From Sphingomonas sp. (GTDB lineage Bacteria; Pseudomonadota; Alphaproteobacteria; Sphingomonadales; Sphingomonadaceae): a DNA stretch of 64,000 nt. The position numbers were made by a program, and so were the translations under genes. The notes beneath the pieces are model-generated. The model made no database searches. It was given only the letters and a program-made list of their open reading frames with translations, and was not told where the DNA came from. Shown piece after piece: positions 49,087-59,922 of the stretch. Location of the stretch: the NCBI RefSeq assembly GCF_017745215.1, contig NZ_JAGHZV010000018.1:1-64000 (forward strand), given 5' to 3'. Numbering within the stretch: the stretch's first letter is position 1; each line of letters begins with the position of its first letter.

Positions 49087-49890
49087 TCACGCGCGCGCCA
49101 CGCGCGGCACGAAGAGATAGCCTTCGTTGCGGACGGTGCGGATGATCTCGTCGCCGCCCGAGCGGAGCTTGCGGCGCAGGCGACTCACCTGCACGTCGAT
49201 CGCGCGGTCATAGGCGTCCGAATCGGGCCCGCGCGCCGCGGCGAGCAGTGATTCGCGCGTCAGCACGCGGCGCGGCCGCTCGATGAACACGCGCAGCACC
49301 GCGAACTCACCGTCGGTGAGGCCAACCAGCACGCCCTCGGGATCGAACAGCTCGTGGCTGCCAAGGTCGATCTTCCAGCCCTCGAAACTATATTGCGTCC
49401 CCTCGGAGGGTCCGCCCGCGTTGCGCCGGCGCAGCGCCGCGCGCACCGTCGCGAGGATCTCGCGCGGGCTGCACGGTTTGGGAAGATAATGGTCGGCGCC
49501 GACCTCGAGCCCCAGGATCCGGTCATGCTCGTCGCCGAGCGCGCTGAGGAAGACGATCTCGGGCCCGTCGGCGCGCGCGATCCGGCGGCAGGCGGAGATG
49601 CCGTCCTCGCCGGGCATCATCACGTCGAGGATGATGAGGTCCACGCCGGTGCGCGCCAGGATCTGGTCCATCTCGCGCACGCTGGCGGCGGTCTCGACTC
49701 GATAGCCGCGCGCACCAAGGCTGCTGGCGAGAAGCTGGCGGATGTCGCGGTCGTCGTCGACGACGAGCAACGTGGCGGAGGGCTCGGCGGCGGGTTCGCT
49801 GGTCATCCAGTCGAGATCGCGCGCGAATGTGGCCGGGGTTTTTCCGGCCTCATTCTGCGCGCCGCTATTGCGATAAGGGGACGCTGACAT
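49087..49890 (-). CDS. OmpR-family response regulator
   Basis: LLVVDDDRDIRQLLASSL; LIILDVMMPGEDG; VGADHYLPKPCSPREILATVRA; winged-helix C-terminus. Confidence 0.94.
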   Translation of the reverse strand: MSASPYRNSGAQNEAGKTPATFARDLDWMTSEPAAEPSATLLVVDDDRDIRQLLASSLGARGYRVETAASVREMDQILARTGVDLIILDVMMPGEDGISACRRIARADGPEIVFLSALGDEHDRILGLEVGADHYLPKPCSPREILATVRAALRRRNAGGPSEGTQYSFEGWKIDLGSHELFDPEGVLVGLTDGEFAVLRVFIERPRRVLTRESLLAAARGPDSDAYDRAIDVQVSRLRRKLRSGGDEIIRTVRNEGYLFVPRVARA

Positions 49891-49926
49891 GACGACTATT
49901 TAGGCCGTTCCTGCGCGGATTGCGAC

Positions 49927-51246
49927 TCAGTCCGGATCCGACTCGGTCCCGGGCTGCGCCACGCCGGGACCGGAGCCGCCGGCGAGCGCCCGCCGCAGCG
50001 CCTCCTGGTCGAGCGCGCCTTCCCACTTCGCCACCACGATCGTCGCCACTGCATTGCCGACGAAATTGGTCAAGCTGCGGCATTCGCTCATGAATCGGTC
50101 GACGCCGAGGATCAGCGCCATCCCCGCGACCGGCAGCGACGGCACCGCGCCCAGCGTCGCGGCGAGCGTGATGAATCCCGCGCCGGTCACCCCCGCCGCG
50201 CCCTTCGAGCTCAGCATCGCGACGCCCAGCAGCTCGAGTTGCTCGAACAGGCTGAGGTGGATGCCGAGCGCCTGGGCGATGAACAGCGAGGCGAGCGTCA
50301 TGTAGATGTTGGTGCCGTCGAGGTTGAACGAATAGCCCGTCGGCACCACCAGCCCCACCACCTGGCGGCTGCAGCCGGCGCGCTCCATCTTCTCGATCAG
50401 CGCGGGCAGCGCCGATTCGGACGAGGAGGTACCGAGCACGAGCAGAAGCTCGGCACGGAGGTACGCGAGCAGCCTGAGGATCGAGAAGCCGCAGGTCCAG
50501 GCGATCGCGCCGAGCACGACGAGCACGAAGAACAGCGAGGTCGCGTAGAACAGCCCGACCAGCGCGCCGAGGCTCCACAAGGTGGCGACGCCATATTTGC
50601 CGATGGTGAAGGCCATCGCGCCGAATGCGCCGAGCGGGGCGGCCCACATCACGATGCCGACGACGCGGAACATGATCTGCGCGACCCGCTCGAGCAGGTC
50701 GAGCACCGGCTCGGCGGGTTCGCCGACCAGCGCGAGCGCGATGCCGAACAGGATTGCGACGAGCAGCACCTGAAGCACCTGGCCCGACGTCAGCGCCGAG
50801 ACGAAGGTCTCGGGGATGATCTCCCTGACGAAGTCCCAGAGGTGGCGCGCCTTCTCGACATATTCGGCGGTCGCCGCGGGATCGAGCGTCTTCGGGTCGA
50901 CATGCATGCCGCTGCCCGGATGCAGCCCGTTGGCGACGACGAGGCCGATCACCAGCGCCAGCGTGGAGACCGCGAGGAAATAGCCGAACGCCTTGGCCGC
51001 GACGCGACCGACCGCCCCGATGTGGCGCATGCCCCCGATGCCGGTGACGATGGTGAGGAAGATCACCGGGGCGATCACCATCTTGACCAGCGAGATGAAG
51101 GCGTCGCCGATCGGCTTCAAGGACGCGCCGGTCGCGGGCCAGACCGTGCCGACCGTCACGCCCGCGGCGATTCCGAGGAGGACCCAGAAATAGAGATGGG
51201 CGTACCAGGGCTTCGGCTTCGCGGTGGTTGCCGTCGGTAGCGTCAT
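49927..51246 (-). CDS. Dicarboxylate/amino acid:cation symporter (DctA/GltP-like)
   Basis: [73 protein letters not shown]. Confidence 0.93.
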   Translation of the reverse strand: MTLPTATTAKPKPWYAHLYFWVLLGIAAGVTVGTVWPATGASLKPIGDAFISLVKMVIAPVIFLTIVTGIGGMRHIGAVGRVAAKAFGYFLAVSTLALVIGLVVANGLHPGSGMHVDPKTLDPAATAEYVEKARHLWDFVREIIPETFVSALTSGQVLQVLLVAILFGIALALVGEPAEPVLDLLERVAQIMFRVVGIVMWAAPLGAFGAMAFTIGKYGVATLWSLGALVGLFYATSLFFVLVVLGAIAWTCGFSILRLLAYLRAELLLVLGTSSSESALPALIEKMERAGCSRQVVGLVVPTGYSFNLDGTNIYMTLASLFIAQALGIHLSLFEQLELLGVAMLSSKGAAGVTGAGFITLAATLGAVPSLPVAGMALILGVDRFMSECRSLTNFVGNAVATIVVAKWEGALDQEALRRALAGGSGPGVAQPGTESDPD

Positions 51247-51272
51247 CGATTCCCCTCCCTCGCCCCACACCC

Positions 51273-51358
51273 AACCGTCATCCCGGCGAAAGCCGGGACC
51301 CAGGGTTGCAGAGGACGTCGCTCGCGGCCCTGGGTCCCGGCTTTCGCCGGGATGACGA
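51273..51358 (+). repeat. Family B element, copy 5 (forward core)
   Basis: Same arms; core gttgcagaggacgtcgctcgcggcc. Confidence 0.92.
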
Positions 51359-51527
51359 CGGGGGACAAGCCTAAGCCGCCTGGAACAGCCACGCCACCCC
51401 GCAGCATCGCTCGTCCCGCCGCGGCACCGATTCATGCTGCACCACAGCAAAGAATCGCCCGCCGCGCTTGCGCTCGCTCCAAGGCGCGCTAAAGCCGAGG
51501 CGAATTCACTGTCCCCGGGGGTGCAGC

Positions 51528-52841
51528 GTGCGCATTACGATGATCGGAACGGGCTATGTCGGGCTGGTCTCCGGTGCCTGTTTCTCGGACTTCGGCCATG
51601 AAGTCGTCTGCGTCGACAAGGACGCGCGCAAGATCGAGCTGCTCCACCAGAACGTCATGCCGATCTACGAGCCCGGCCTCGCCGAGCTGGTGAGCAGCAA
51701 CGTCCGCGCCGGGCGGCTCTCCTTCACCACCGACCTTGCCGAAGGCGTCAAGGACGCCGACGCGGTGTTCATCGCGGTGGGCACCCCCTCGCGCCGCGGC
51801 GACGGCCACGCCGACCTCTCCTATGTCTTCGCCGCCGCCGAGGAGATCGGCCGCGCGCTCACCAAGCCCTCGGTGATCGTCACCAAGTCGACCGTGCCCG
51901 TCGGCACCGGCGACGAAGTCGAGCGGATCCTCGCCGAAGTCGCTCCGAACAGCGGCGCCAAGGTCGTCTCCAACCCCGAGTTCCTGCGCGAAGGCGCCGC
52001 GATCGAGGACTTCAAGCGCCCAGACCGCGTCGTCGTCGGCACCGACGACGAGGGCGCGCGCCAGGTGATGCGCGAAGTCTATCGGCCGCTGTCGCTCAAC
52101 CAGTCGGCGCCGATCCTGTTCACCGGCCGCCGCACTTCCGAGCTGATCAAATACGCGGCCAACGCCTTCCTGGCGGTCAAGATCACCTTCATCAACGAGA
52201 TCGCCGATCTCTGCGAGATGGTCGGCGCCGACGTGCAGGAAGTGTCGCGTGGCATCGGGCTCGACAATCGCATCGGCTCGAAGTTCCTCCACGCCGGCCC
52301 GGGCTATGGCGGCTCGTGCTTCCCCAAGGACACGCTCGCGCTGCTCAAGACCGCGGCGGACAACGACACGCCGCTGCGCATCGTCGAGGCGACGGTGCAG
52401 GTGAACGACGCCCGCAAGCGCGCGATGGGCCGCAAGGTGATCAAGGCGATGGGCGGCGACGTCCGCGGCAAGACGATCGGCGTGCTGGGCCTCACCTTCA
52501 AGCCCAACACCGACGACATGCGCGACGCGCCGAGCCTCTCGGTGATCGCCGCGCTCCAGGACGCGGGCGCGACGATCAAGGCCTATGATCCCGAAGGCGC
52601 CGAGCAGGCGAGCAAGCTGCTCACCGACGTCGAGTTCACCAAGGGCCCCTACGAGACCGCCGAGGGCGCCGACGCGCTGGTGCTGGTGACCGAATGGGAC
52701 GCGTTCCGCGCGCTGGACCTCGGCCGCATCGCACAGACGCTCAAGACGCCGCTGCTCGTCGACCTGCGAAACGTCTACCCGCCCGCCGAGGCCGAGCGCG
52801 CGGGGCTCAAGCTGGTGAGCATCGGCAAGGCGAGTCGCTGA
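51528..52841 (+). CDS. ugd: UDP-glucose 6-dehydrogenase
   Basis: [69 protein letters not shown] start. Confidence 0.95.
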   Translation: MRITMIGTGYVGLVSGACFSDFGHEVVCVDKDARKIELLHQNVMPIYEPGLAELVSSNVRAGRLSFTTDLAEGVKDADAVFIAVGTPSRRGDGHADLSYVFAAAEEIGRALTKPSVIVTKSTVPVGTGDEVERILAEVAPNSGAKVVSNPEFLREGAAIEDFKRPDRVVVGTDDEGARQVMREVYRPLSLNQSAPILFTGRRTSELIKYAANAFLAVKITFINEIADLCEMVGADVQEVSRGIGLDNRIGSKFLHAGPGYGGSCFPKDTLALLKTAADNDTPLRIVEATVQVNDARKRAMGRKVIKAMGGDVRGKTIGVLGLTFKPNTDDMRDAPSLSVIAALQDAGATIKAYDPEGAEQASKLLTDVEFTKGPYETAEGADALVLVTEWDAFRALDLGRIAQTLKTPLLVDLRNVYPPAEAERAGLKLVSIGKASR

Positions 52842-52885
52842 GGCACGATCGAGCGGTCCGCGACCATCGGACCGGACGTTGCCTT

Positions 52886-53070
52886 GTGTATTATTTTGAT
52901 AATACAGTTTACACGGTTGACACCAACCATGTGAAAAAATCCTGTTTGGGATAAGCTGACCCGCACGCGTCCCTCGATGGCGACAGGGGTGGATCGACGA
53001 TGCGAAAGAGCTGCGACCAGGTTCGCGGCTCAATTCCTATTTTGCAACCCACCGACCGAGCCGGTCGCCG
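52886..53070 (-). repeat. Family D dispersed repeat, copy 2
   Basis: Reverse complement matches 6798-6966 (see that feature). Confidence 0.85.
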
Positions 53071-53129
53071 CCCGCCTTGAACGCCTTTCCAGCGAAAGCC
53101 GCGAGGAGGCGTTGTCGGCGGGATGAAGA

Positions 53130-54140
53130 TCAGGCCCCGTAGAACCCGCGATACCAGTCCACGAACGCGCGCACGCCGTCCTCGACCGGTGTGCCCGGCA
53201 CATAGCCCGTCAGTGCCTTCAGCAGCGCCGGATCGGCGAAGGTCATCGGCACGTCGCCGGGCTGCATGTCCATGAAGTTGACTTCGGCCTTGCGCCCCAG
53301 CGCCGCCTCGATCGTTGCCACGAACTCCATCAGCGGCGTCGGCTGGCCCCTGGCGATGTTGACCACGCGGCACGGCGCCACCGCCGACAGCGTATCCGCA
53401 ACGCCGGGCAGCGCCACGCGATTCGCTTCGCCCGGCACCACGTCGACCAGCCGCACCACGGCCTCGACCAGGTCGGCGACATAGGTGAAGTCGCGCGCCA
53501 TCTCGCCGTGCCCGTAGACGTCGATCGGCTCGCCCGCGAGCACCGCACGGACGAACTTGAACAGCGCCATGTCGGGCCGACCCCAGGGGCCATAGACGGT
53601 GAAGAAGCGGAACGAAGTCGTCGGCACGCCGAAGAGATGGGCATAGCTGTGCGCCATCGCCTCCATGCCCTTCTTGGTCGCGGCGTAGAGGCTCAGCGGC
53701 TCGTCGGCGCGGTGGGCCTCGGCGAAGGGAATCGATTCGTTGGCGCCATAGACCGACGAGGTCGACGCCAGCAGCAGGTGCTTCGGCTGGAGTTGGCGCG
53801 CGAGCTCGAGCACGGTCCAGGAGCCGAGCAGGTTGCTGTCGACATAGGTGCGCGGCGCTTCGATCGAGTAGCGCACCCCGGCCTGCGCGGCGAGGTGGAT
53901 GATCACTTCGGGTTCGGCCAGCTCGGCCGCGCGATCGAGCGCCGCCTGATCCTCGAGCATGCCCTTCACGAAGCGAAAGTCGCCCGCCTCCGCCAGCCGC
54001 GCGAGCCGGGCCTCCTTCAACTCGACGTCATAATAGTCGGTGACGCCGTCGAAGCCGGTGACGGCATGGCCCGCGTCGAGCAGCCGCCGTGCCAGATGGT
54101 AGCCGATGAAGCCGGCGGTGCCGGTGATGAGGAAACGCAT
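53130..54140 (-). CDS. NAD-dependent epimerase, UDP-glucuronate epimerase-like
   Basis: [62 protein letters not shown]. Confidence 0.9.
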   Translation of the reverse strand: MRFLITGTAGFIGYHLARRLLDAGHAVTGFDGVTDYYDVELKEARLARLAEAGDFRFVKGMLEDQAALDRAAELAEPEVIIHLAAQAGVRYSIEAPRTYVDSNLLGSWTVLELARQLQPKHLLLASTSSVYGANESIPFAEAHRADEPLSLYAATKKGMEAMAHSYAHLFGVPTTSFRFFTVYGPWGRPDMALFKFVRAVLAGEPIDVYGHGEMARDFTYVADLVEAVVRLVDVVPGEANRVALPGVADTLSAVAPCRVVNIARGQPTPLMEFVATIEAALGRKAEVNFMDMQPGDVPMTFADPALLKALTGYVPGTPVEDGVRAFVDWYRGFYGA

Positions 54141-54232
54141 CTGCACCCCTGAGCGAAGTGCCCGCGGCATAAAGGGCGCTTGCGGGGGGAACAAGTCTTG
54201 AGGGCACAGCAGCTAGACTTGAAAGATCATCA

Positions 54233-54318
54233 ACCGTCATTCCGGCGAAAGCCGGGGCCCAGGGTTATGAAGGACATCGCCCGCGACTCCTGGGTCCCGG
54301 CTTTCGCCGGGATGACGG
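54233..54318 (+). repeat. Family B element, copy 6 (forward core)
   Basis: ccgtcattccggcgaaagccggggcccaggg/ctgggtcccggctttcgccgggatgacgg; core ttatgaaggacatcgcccgcg. Confidence 0.9.
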
Positions 54319-54420
54319 GGTGGCTTCAATCGAATCGGGTTGGCACGCTCAACTTCTCCGCGCCTCCGCGCCTTTGCGCGACTCAAATTCCTCGCATCCT
54401 CGACGCGAGAAATGCCCGAA

Positions 54421-54945
54421 TCAGTTGATGACGAGCTTGTCGCCCTTGAAGCTGACCGTGCCGAGCTGCGACAGCACGTTCTGGCCGAGCAGCGAGACCT
54501 TGAGCTCGGCCCCCGCCACCGCGACGTCGATGCGCGAGAGCTGGCGGCCCGCCGCTTCGATCGTGTCGAGCTTCGACCAGCGCATCGGCGCCGATCCGCC
54601 GGCGGTACGCATGCGATCCTCGGCGCCCAGCTTGTCGTCGAGGCCGAGCCGATTCGCATCGTCGCCGGTGAGCACCACGACCGACGCGCCCGTGTCGACC
54701 ACGAAGCGCACGATCTCGCCGTTCACCTTGGCGTCGAGATAGAAGAGCCCGTCGGACGAACGGACGATCTCGCGGTGCGCGCCCTTGGGCTCGTCGAATT
54801 TGGTCTCGATCGGCGTGATGTTGGTCGCCGCGAGGTTCGCGTTGGGCCGCTGCACCGTGACCATGGCGGAGTTCACGCAGGTGCCCGCCAGGAAGCCGGC
54901 GGCGGCGATCGCGGTGACCACGGAGGTGTGAAGCACGGGTTGCAT
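54421..54945 (-). CDS. Retropepsin-like clan AA aspartic protease (TIGR02281-like)
   Basis: FYLDAKVNGEIVRFVVDTGASVVVLTGDDANRLGL; LLGQNVLSQL. Confidence 0.87.
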   Translation of the reverse strand: MQPVLHTSVVTAIAAAGFLAGTCVNSAMVTVQRPNANLAATNITPIETKFDEPKGAHREIVRSSDGLFYLDAKVNGEIVRFVVDTGASVVVLTGDDANRLGLDDKLGAEDRMRTAGGSAPMRWSKLDTIEAAGRQLSRIDVAVAGAELKVSLLGQNVLSQLGTVSFKGDKLVIN

Positions 54946-55235
54946 GCGGGCTTTTTGAAGCCGGCGAAGTAAAGACCGGGTTACCCACGATCTCCGAATC
55001 ATCGCTAATGAAGCGTGAACCGTCCCCGGCAAAAGCAGCCGCGCGGGGAGCCGCCGTACCCGCGCCTCGATCCTCGCTGCCTGGAAAACGACCTTGAGCA
55101 AGACGCTCGAAAGCGCCGTACCCATTCGCCCGATCAGCGCCCCCCCGGACGCCCGCCGATCTTCAAACGCCACTGATTGTCCCGCGCCCCCTATGCCCCG
55201 GAGGATGCTAACGCGAACTCTGTTGCATGGTAAAG

Positions 55236-56117
55236 TCAGCCCGCGGCCGGAATCGCCTCCAGTTCGGATTTTAGCTTCTGGTTGTGGCGGAATTGCAAGA
55301 CTGCGAACAACAGGCTGATCAGCCCGAAGATCGCGAACTGCGCCGCGACCGCCCAATAGCGCCAGCGCAGCGAATCACCCGAGCTGAACAGCATATAGTT
55401 GTTCACCGCGACGTTGCTGCCGCTGTTGGCGTAGAGCTGGGCGATCTCGCGCGGGAGCGCCCGCGCGGCGAGCACCCCGGTCGCCTTCGACGGGACCGGC
55501 GCGCCGTTCGTGCCGGGTGAAGGCACTTCGACGAAATAGCGCAGCGTCTCTTCCTGGCCGCCGCGCGCAACGATCGGCGCGATGTAGATCTCGCGGTGCG
55601 CGACCAGGATCTCGTCCTTCAATCGCGCGGCGCGGGCATAGTCGATCACGCCGGTGATCACCGCCGGCCCCTCGACCGGAGTCGCGTTCTTGCCGACGTC
55701 GATCGTGTGCGTCGGCCCGTCGGTCGGGTGCTGGAACATCATCCCCAGCGTCACGACCGCACCGACCAGCCCGAACAGCGACAAAGCCGAGAAGAGCGCT
55801 GCGAGCCGCGCGTTCGACGCGACGATTCGCTCGCCGGCGAGCGCGATGCGCTTCCGGTAGAAGATCAGCCGGATCGCGAGGATCAGCAGGAGCAGCGGCA
55901 GCAGCGAGAGCAGCACCAGGATCATGTAGGTCAGCGTCGGGTAATAGATGCTGATCTGCATGAACTCGCGCTCGCCGAGCTGGCCCATGATCCCGGTATA
56001 GCGGATCGTGTGCCACAGAAAGTATCCGATGGACACGGCAAGCCACAGCGTGAAGACGACGGCGGCGATGACTGCCAGGACGGGCAGAGCGCTACGGGAG
56101 AAGCTTCTACCCGTCAT
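55236..56117 (-). CDS. Hypothetical membrane protein
   Basis: Four TM segments with soluble middle domain; no family recognised. Confidence 0.7.
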   Translation of the reverse strand: MTGRSFSRSALPVLAVIAAVVFTLWLAVSIGYFLWHTIRYTGIMGQLGEREFMQISIYYPTLTYMILVLLSLLPLLLLILAIRLIFYRKRIALAGERIVASNARLAALFSALSLFGLVGAVVTLGMMFQHPTDGPTHTIDVGKNATPVEGPAVITGVIDYARAARLKDEILVAHREIYIAPIVARGGQEETLRYFVEVPSPGTNGAPVPSKATGVLAARALPREIAQLYANSGSNVAVNNYMLFSSGDSLRWRYWAVAAQFAIFGLISLLFAVLQFRHNQKLKSELEAIPAAG

Positions 56118-56309
56118 TGAGCAATGGCCATGGTAGAGCCCCCCGGTAAGCACATCCGATATGGAACATACCGGCATTTGCTGAAAACGGCAATGTCGTT
56201 ACGCAAACGGTCTGCGGAAGCCGTTGCAAGCGGCTCAAAACCGGCCGTTTCGTAACGGGACGCACCCACCGGACCCGCGCCGCAGCAGCGCGAGCCTGCC
56301 ATCAACGCA

Positions 56310-56546
56310 TCAACGCTCGAGTGGTTTCAGCACGTACCAGACATAGACCAGGATCGCCGCGATGATCAGGTAGAAGAACAGCGCATAGCCGTGGTTGCCG
56401 ACATAGTTGGCGACCGCGCAGCCGATCGTCGGCGGGGCGTAGTAGATCATCTTGTCGCGCGGCTTTTCCTGCGCGGAACGCTGCAAGAACAGCACGATGA
56501 GCCCGGCGAAGACGGCCACGCTCAGCCAATCGTAGATCGTTTCCAT
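56310..56546 (-). CDS. XrtV (exosortase V) sorting system accessory-like small membrane protein
   Basis: METIYDWLSVAVFAGLIVLFLQRS...GCAVANYVGNHGY...LVYVWYVLKPLER; recalled family pattern. Confidence 0.65.
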   Translation of the reverse strand: METIYDWLSVAVFAGLIVLFLQRSAQEKPRDKMIYYAPPTIGCAVANYVGNHGYALFFYLIIAAILVYVWYVLKPLER

Positions 56547-56694
56547 GGTTTTCCAGATTGGCTTTTTGTTGCGGCCCCACCCAAGTGACCGGAGCATAAA
56601 GGAAGATTCCGGGGCTCACAAGCTGGCTGGGCGCCGAAGCGTTGTCCCATGGCGGGCGCGGCGGTGGTGGTGGGGGTGGGTGGCGGACGATCCA

Positions 56695-56806
56695 GGCGGC
56701 ACCGGCCGACTCGTCCAGCCGGTCGCCCGACGCCAATATTCTATGGGTGGCCGGGCGGGGAGCGGGCCGGTGCCGCCATGCGCCGCGAGGCGCATCGAAA
56801 GCCGCG
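56695..56806. repeat. Family A repeat, copy 3 (left arm degenerate)
   Basis: tattctatgggtggccgggcggggagcgggccggtgccgcc plus lateral hairpin atgcgccgcgaggcgcat. Confidence 0.8.
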
Positions 56807-56807
56807 C

Positions 56808-58208
56808 TCAGAATGCGTTCTTGTGGACCAGCACCCGGAAGGTCGCGAACAGGATCGCGATGTCGCGCTCGAGGCTCCAGTCGTTGAGGTATTCGAGGTC
56901 GGCCTGGAGGCGCTTGACCAGGTCGTCGCGATTGTTGGTCGCGCCGCGGAAGCCGCGAATCTGCGCGAGGCCGGTGATGCCGGGCTTGAGCGCGTGGCGG
57001 TGCCAGTAGCGCTGATCGACTTCCCAGAAGCGCTCGACCCCGGCGAGGCTGCCCAGCGCATGCGGGCGCGGGCCGACCAGGCTCATGCTGCCGTGGAGCA
57101 CGTTGAACAGCTGCGGCAGCTCGTCGATGCTCGTCTTGCGGATGAAGCGGCCGACGCGGGTGATCCGGTCGTCGTCGCGCTGGGTCGACTTGCTGCCCTC
57201 GGCGTCGCACAGCTCGTTGCGCATCGAGCGGAACTTGAGCACATCGAACAGCCGGTTGCCGCCGCCCATCCGCTTCTGGCGGAACAGCACAGGGCCGGGG
57301 CTCTCGAGCTTGATCGCGATCGCGACGATCGCGAACAGCGGCATCAGCGCGATGATCATCGGCACGGTGACCGCCAGGTCCATCGCGCGCTTGAGCGCAC
57401 GGTTGCGCACGTCGAGCGGCCCGGACGAGACGCGCAGCACGCACTGGCCGTTGTAGCGCGCGAGATAATAGGCGCCGACCTCGTCGAACTCGGGCGCCAT
57501 CACATGGCCGTTGACGTCGGTGCCCTTGAGCAGCAGCGACCAGAAGGCGCGATCGGCCGGCTGGCAGGCGACGATGACATTGTCCGCGCCCTGGACGATC
57601 ACGCCGAAGCGATCGAGCATCACCGGGTCGCGCAGGTCGGGGCGGATGCCGTATTCGGTCGCGTCGATGATCGGCGCGCCCTTGAACGAGGCGGGCGGCT
57701 CGACGCCGTCGACGATCATGATCTCGGTGCGCGGATTGTCGCCCACCGCGCGCTGCACGACGAACTTGAAGAGATAGCGCATGCCCGCGAGCAGTGCGCA
57801 GCCGATCGCGGTGCCGATGCCCAGGATCGCGCGCGACATGTCGGCCGCGACATGCGCGTAGAAGGCGACGAACAGCACGATCGAGGTCGCGACGACGAGC
57901 GCGACCAGCGCCTGCTTGATCCCGGTCTGGTAATCGACCAGCGCCTCGTAATCATAGGCGTAGCCGCTCATCGCGATGAACAGGTAGAGCGGGGTCACCA
58001 GCGCCGAGACGCCGAGCGGATCGGTGGTGACCGAATCGTCGACGCGGAAATTGCCGGCGATCCAGAAGGCCAGGAAGATGCACGCCAGGTCGAGCACGAC
58101 GAGCGCGGCATAGAGCTGGAAGCGGCGCGTGCGCTTGGAAACGATCCCACGCGCTTCGAGCGCCTGGGGCAGTCCGTCCGCCGCGTTGAACTTACCGAAC
58201 GAATTCAT
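56808..58208 (-). CDS. Polyprenyl-phosphate sugar-1-phosphate transferase (exopolysaccharide initiating)
   Basis: KRAMDLAVTVPMIIALMPLFAIVAIAIKLESPGPVLFRQKRMGGGNRLFDVLKFRSMR; TSIDELPQLFNVLHGSMSLVGPRPHA. Confidence 0.94.
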   Translation of the reverse strand: MNSFGKFNAADGLPQALEARGIVSKRTRRFQLYAALVVLDLACIFLAFWIAGNFRVDDSVTTDPLGVSALVTPLYLFIAMSGYAYDYEALVDYQTGIKQALVALVVATSIVLFVAFYAHVAADMSRAILGIGTAIGCALLAGMRYLFKFVVQRAVGDNPRTEIMIVDGVEPPASFKGAPIIDATEYGIRPDLRDPVMLDRFGVIVQGADNVIVACQPADRAFWSLLLKGTDVNGHVMAPEFDEVGAYYLARYNGQCVLRVSSGPLDVRNRALKRAMDLAVTVPMIIALMPLFAIVAIAIKLESPGPVLFRQKRMGGGNRLFDVLKFRSMRNELCDAEGSKSTQRDDDRITRVGRFIRKTSIDELPQLFNVLHGSMSLVGPRPHALGSLAGVERFWEVDQRYWHRHALKPGITGLAQIRGFRGATNNRDDLVKRLQADLEYLNDWSLERDIAILFATFRVLVHKNAF

Positions 58209-58401
58209 CCTTGCCCCCAAGGACGCCGCTAAAAGATGCCCAGACCCTCCCGGCCATGGACAGCGGCAGTCAACCGCGACTCGCAGGCTTAGAACACAAT
58301 TTCTACAGGATCGTTAATCCAGCCACAACCTTTATGTGGCGGTGCACCATGATCCGCGACGGGACAAATATTAAGCATCCGCCGTGGGTTGGAGCATTAA
58401 T

Positions 58402-58683
58402 TCAGATCAACCCGATGGCGATTGCCAGCCCAAACAGCGCAGCACCGAGCGCAGCATAGCCTGCAACAACCGAAATGGAGTGAATCGGATCGAAGCGCGG
58501 TGCCGGGTAGGCGATCGCCATCGCCTGCGCTTCGGGACGCGGCGTCTCGGCGAAGCGCGCATCGAGCAGCGCGATCAGGTCGCCGACCGGACCGCCGGCG
58601 CCGACCGCCGTAGAACTCGCTTCGCGCTCGGAGAGCACGGGCTCGGGCAGCTCGACCTGAATGCGCTTCTGCACTTGCATCAT
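58402..58683 (-). CDS. Hypothetical protein with C-terminal TM
   Basis: Intact ORF upstream of the sugar transferase, same strand. Confidence 0.6.
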   Translation of the reverse strand: MMQVQKRIQVELPEPVLSEREASSTAVGAGGPVGDLIALLDARFAETPRPEAQAMAIAYPAPRFDPIHSISVVAGYAALGAALFGLAIAIGLI

Positions 58684-58923
58684 CTCACCCCGTCAGGCTG
58701 GCATTGGACTGACCTTCTAGGGCGCGATTCCTTTATATTTCCCTAGGGCGCCGATCCAAAAAGCCGGGCTTCTTCAACGCGCTGGCGTCTCGCCACGGCA
58801 CGCGCGGGGCGGGCGCGGCGATTTTATATGCACTGCACAATCGCAAAGCGCCTCGACTATGCTATGCGCGAGGGACAGGGCATGGGCGCGGCCGGGGCGC
58901 GCCAGCGGAGGGCAGAGACAGCG

Positions 58924-59922
58924 ATGCACGAGGCGGCCATACTCGTGGTGATCGTCAATTACCGGACGCCCGACCTCGCGGTCGACGCCGTCGCGTCGCT
59001 CGCCGACGAGGTCCGCGCGCGCGGCGACACGCAGGTCGTCGTGGTGGAGAACGGCTCGGGCGACGAGTCCGCCGCGGTGATCGCCGCCGCGATCGAGGCG
59101 CATGGCTTCGGCGACTGGTGCGCGCTGGTCGTCAGCGAGCGCAACGGCGGCTTCGCGGCGGGCAACAATGTCGGCATCCGCTGGTACCAGGACCGGCACG
59201 GCGGCGCGCTCCCCGCCCAAGTCTGGCTGGTCAATCCCGACACGCGCGCCGAGCCGGGCGCGCTCGGCGCCTTGGTCGACTTCATGGACGCGCACCCCCA
59301 GGTGGGCATCGCCGGCGGGCGCTGCCTCTGGGAGGACGGCAGCACGCGCTACACCGCCTTCCGCTTCCACTCGCCGCGCACCGAGCTGGTCTCGGCGGTC
59401 AATTTCGGGCCGGTCACCAAGCTGCTCGGCAAGGCCCAGGTCGCGCTGCCGATCCCCGAGGCGCCGCGTCGCGTCGACTGGGTCAGCGGCTCGAGCTTCA
59501 TGGTCCGCCGCGCGGTGATCGAAGCGATCGGCGGGATGGACGAAGGCTATTTCCTTTATTTCGAGGAAGCCGATTACTGCGCCCGCGCGCAGGACGCCGG
59601 CTTCGAGGTGTGGACGGTCCCGGCCAGCGTGATCACCCATCTCGGCGGCAAGTCGACCGGCGTCACCGGCGCCAGCCGCACGCTCAACCGCCGCCCGCGC
59701 TACTGGTTCGCCTCGCGCGCGCGCTTCTTCATCGCCCGCTACGGCCGCGCGCGGACGCACCTCGCCAACCTGCTGTGGATCATCGGCTATCCGCTGGGGA
59801 CGCTGATCGGCCGGGCGCGCGGGCGGCCGCGTGCCGACCCGCCGCGCTTCTGGCGCGACTTCATCACCAACTATTACGGCGCCGGCGGGCTGATGTACCG
59901 GCCTGCGGAGGGGGGCAAGTGA
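58924..59922 (+). CDS. Glycosyltransferase family 2
   Basis: ILVVIVNYRTPDLAVDAVASL; SERNGGFAAGNNVGIRW; WVSGSSFMVRRAVIEAIGGMDEGYFLYFEEADYC. Confidence 0.94.
   Translation: MHEAAILVVIVNYRTPDLAVDAVASLADEVRARGDTQVVVVENGSGDESAAVIAAAIEAHGFGDWCALVVSERNGGFAAGNNVGIRWYQDRHGGALPAQVWLVNPDTRAEPGALGALVDFMDAHPQVGIAGGRCLWEDGSTRYTAFRFHSPRTELVSAVNFGPVTKLLGKAQVALPIPEAPRRVDWVSGSSFMVRRAVIEAIGGMDEGYFLYFEEADYCARAQDAGFEVWTVPASVITHLGGKSTGVTGASRTLNRRPRYWFASRARFFIARYGRARTHLANLLWIIGYPLGTLIGRARGRPRADPPRFWRDFITNYYGAGGLMYRPAEGGK

Noticed and set aside
49087-51246. Two-component pair plus DctA-like transporter as a dedicated dicarboxylate sensing system
   Set aside because: The regulator is OmpR-type and the kinase EnvZ-like rather than DctB/DctD; adjacency alone is not evidence.
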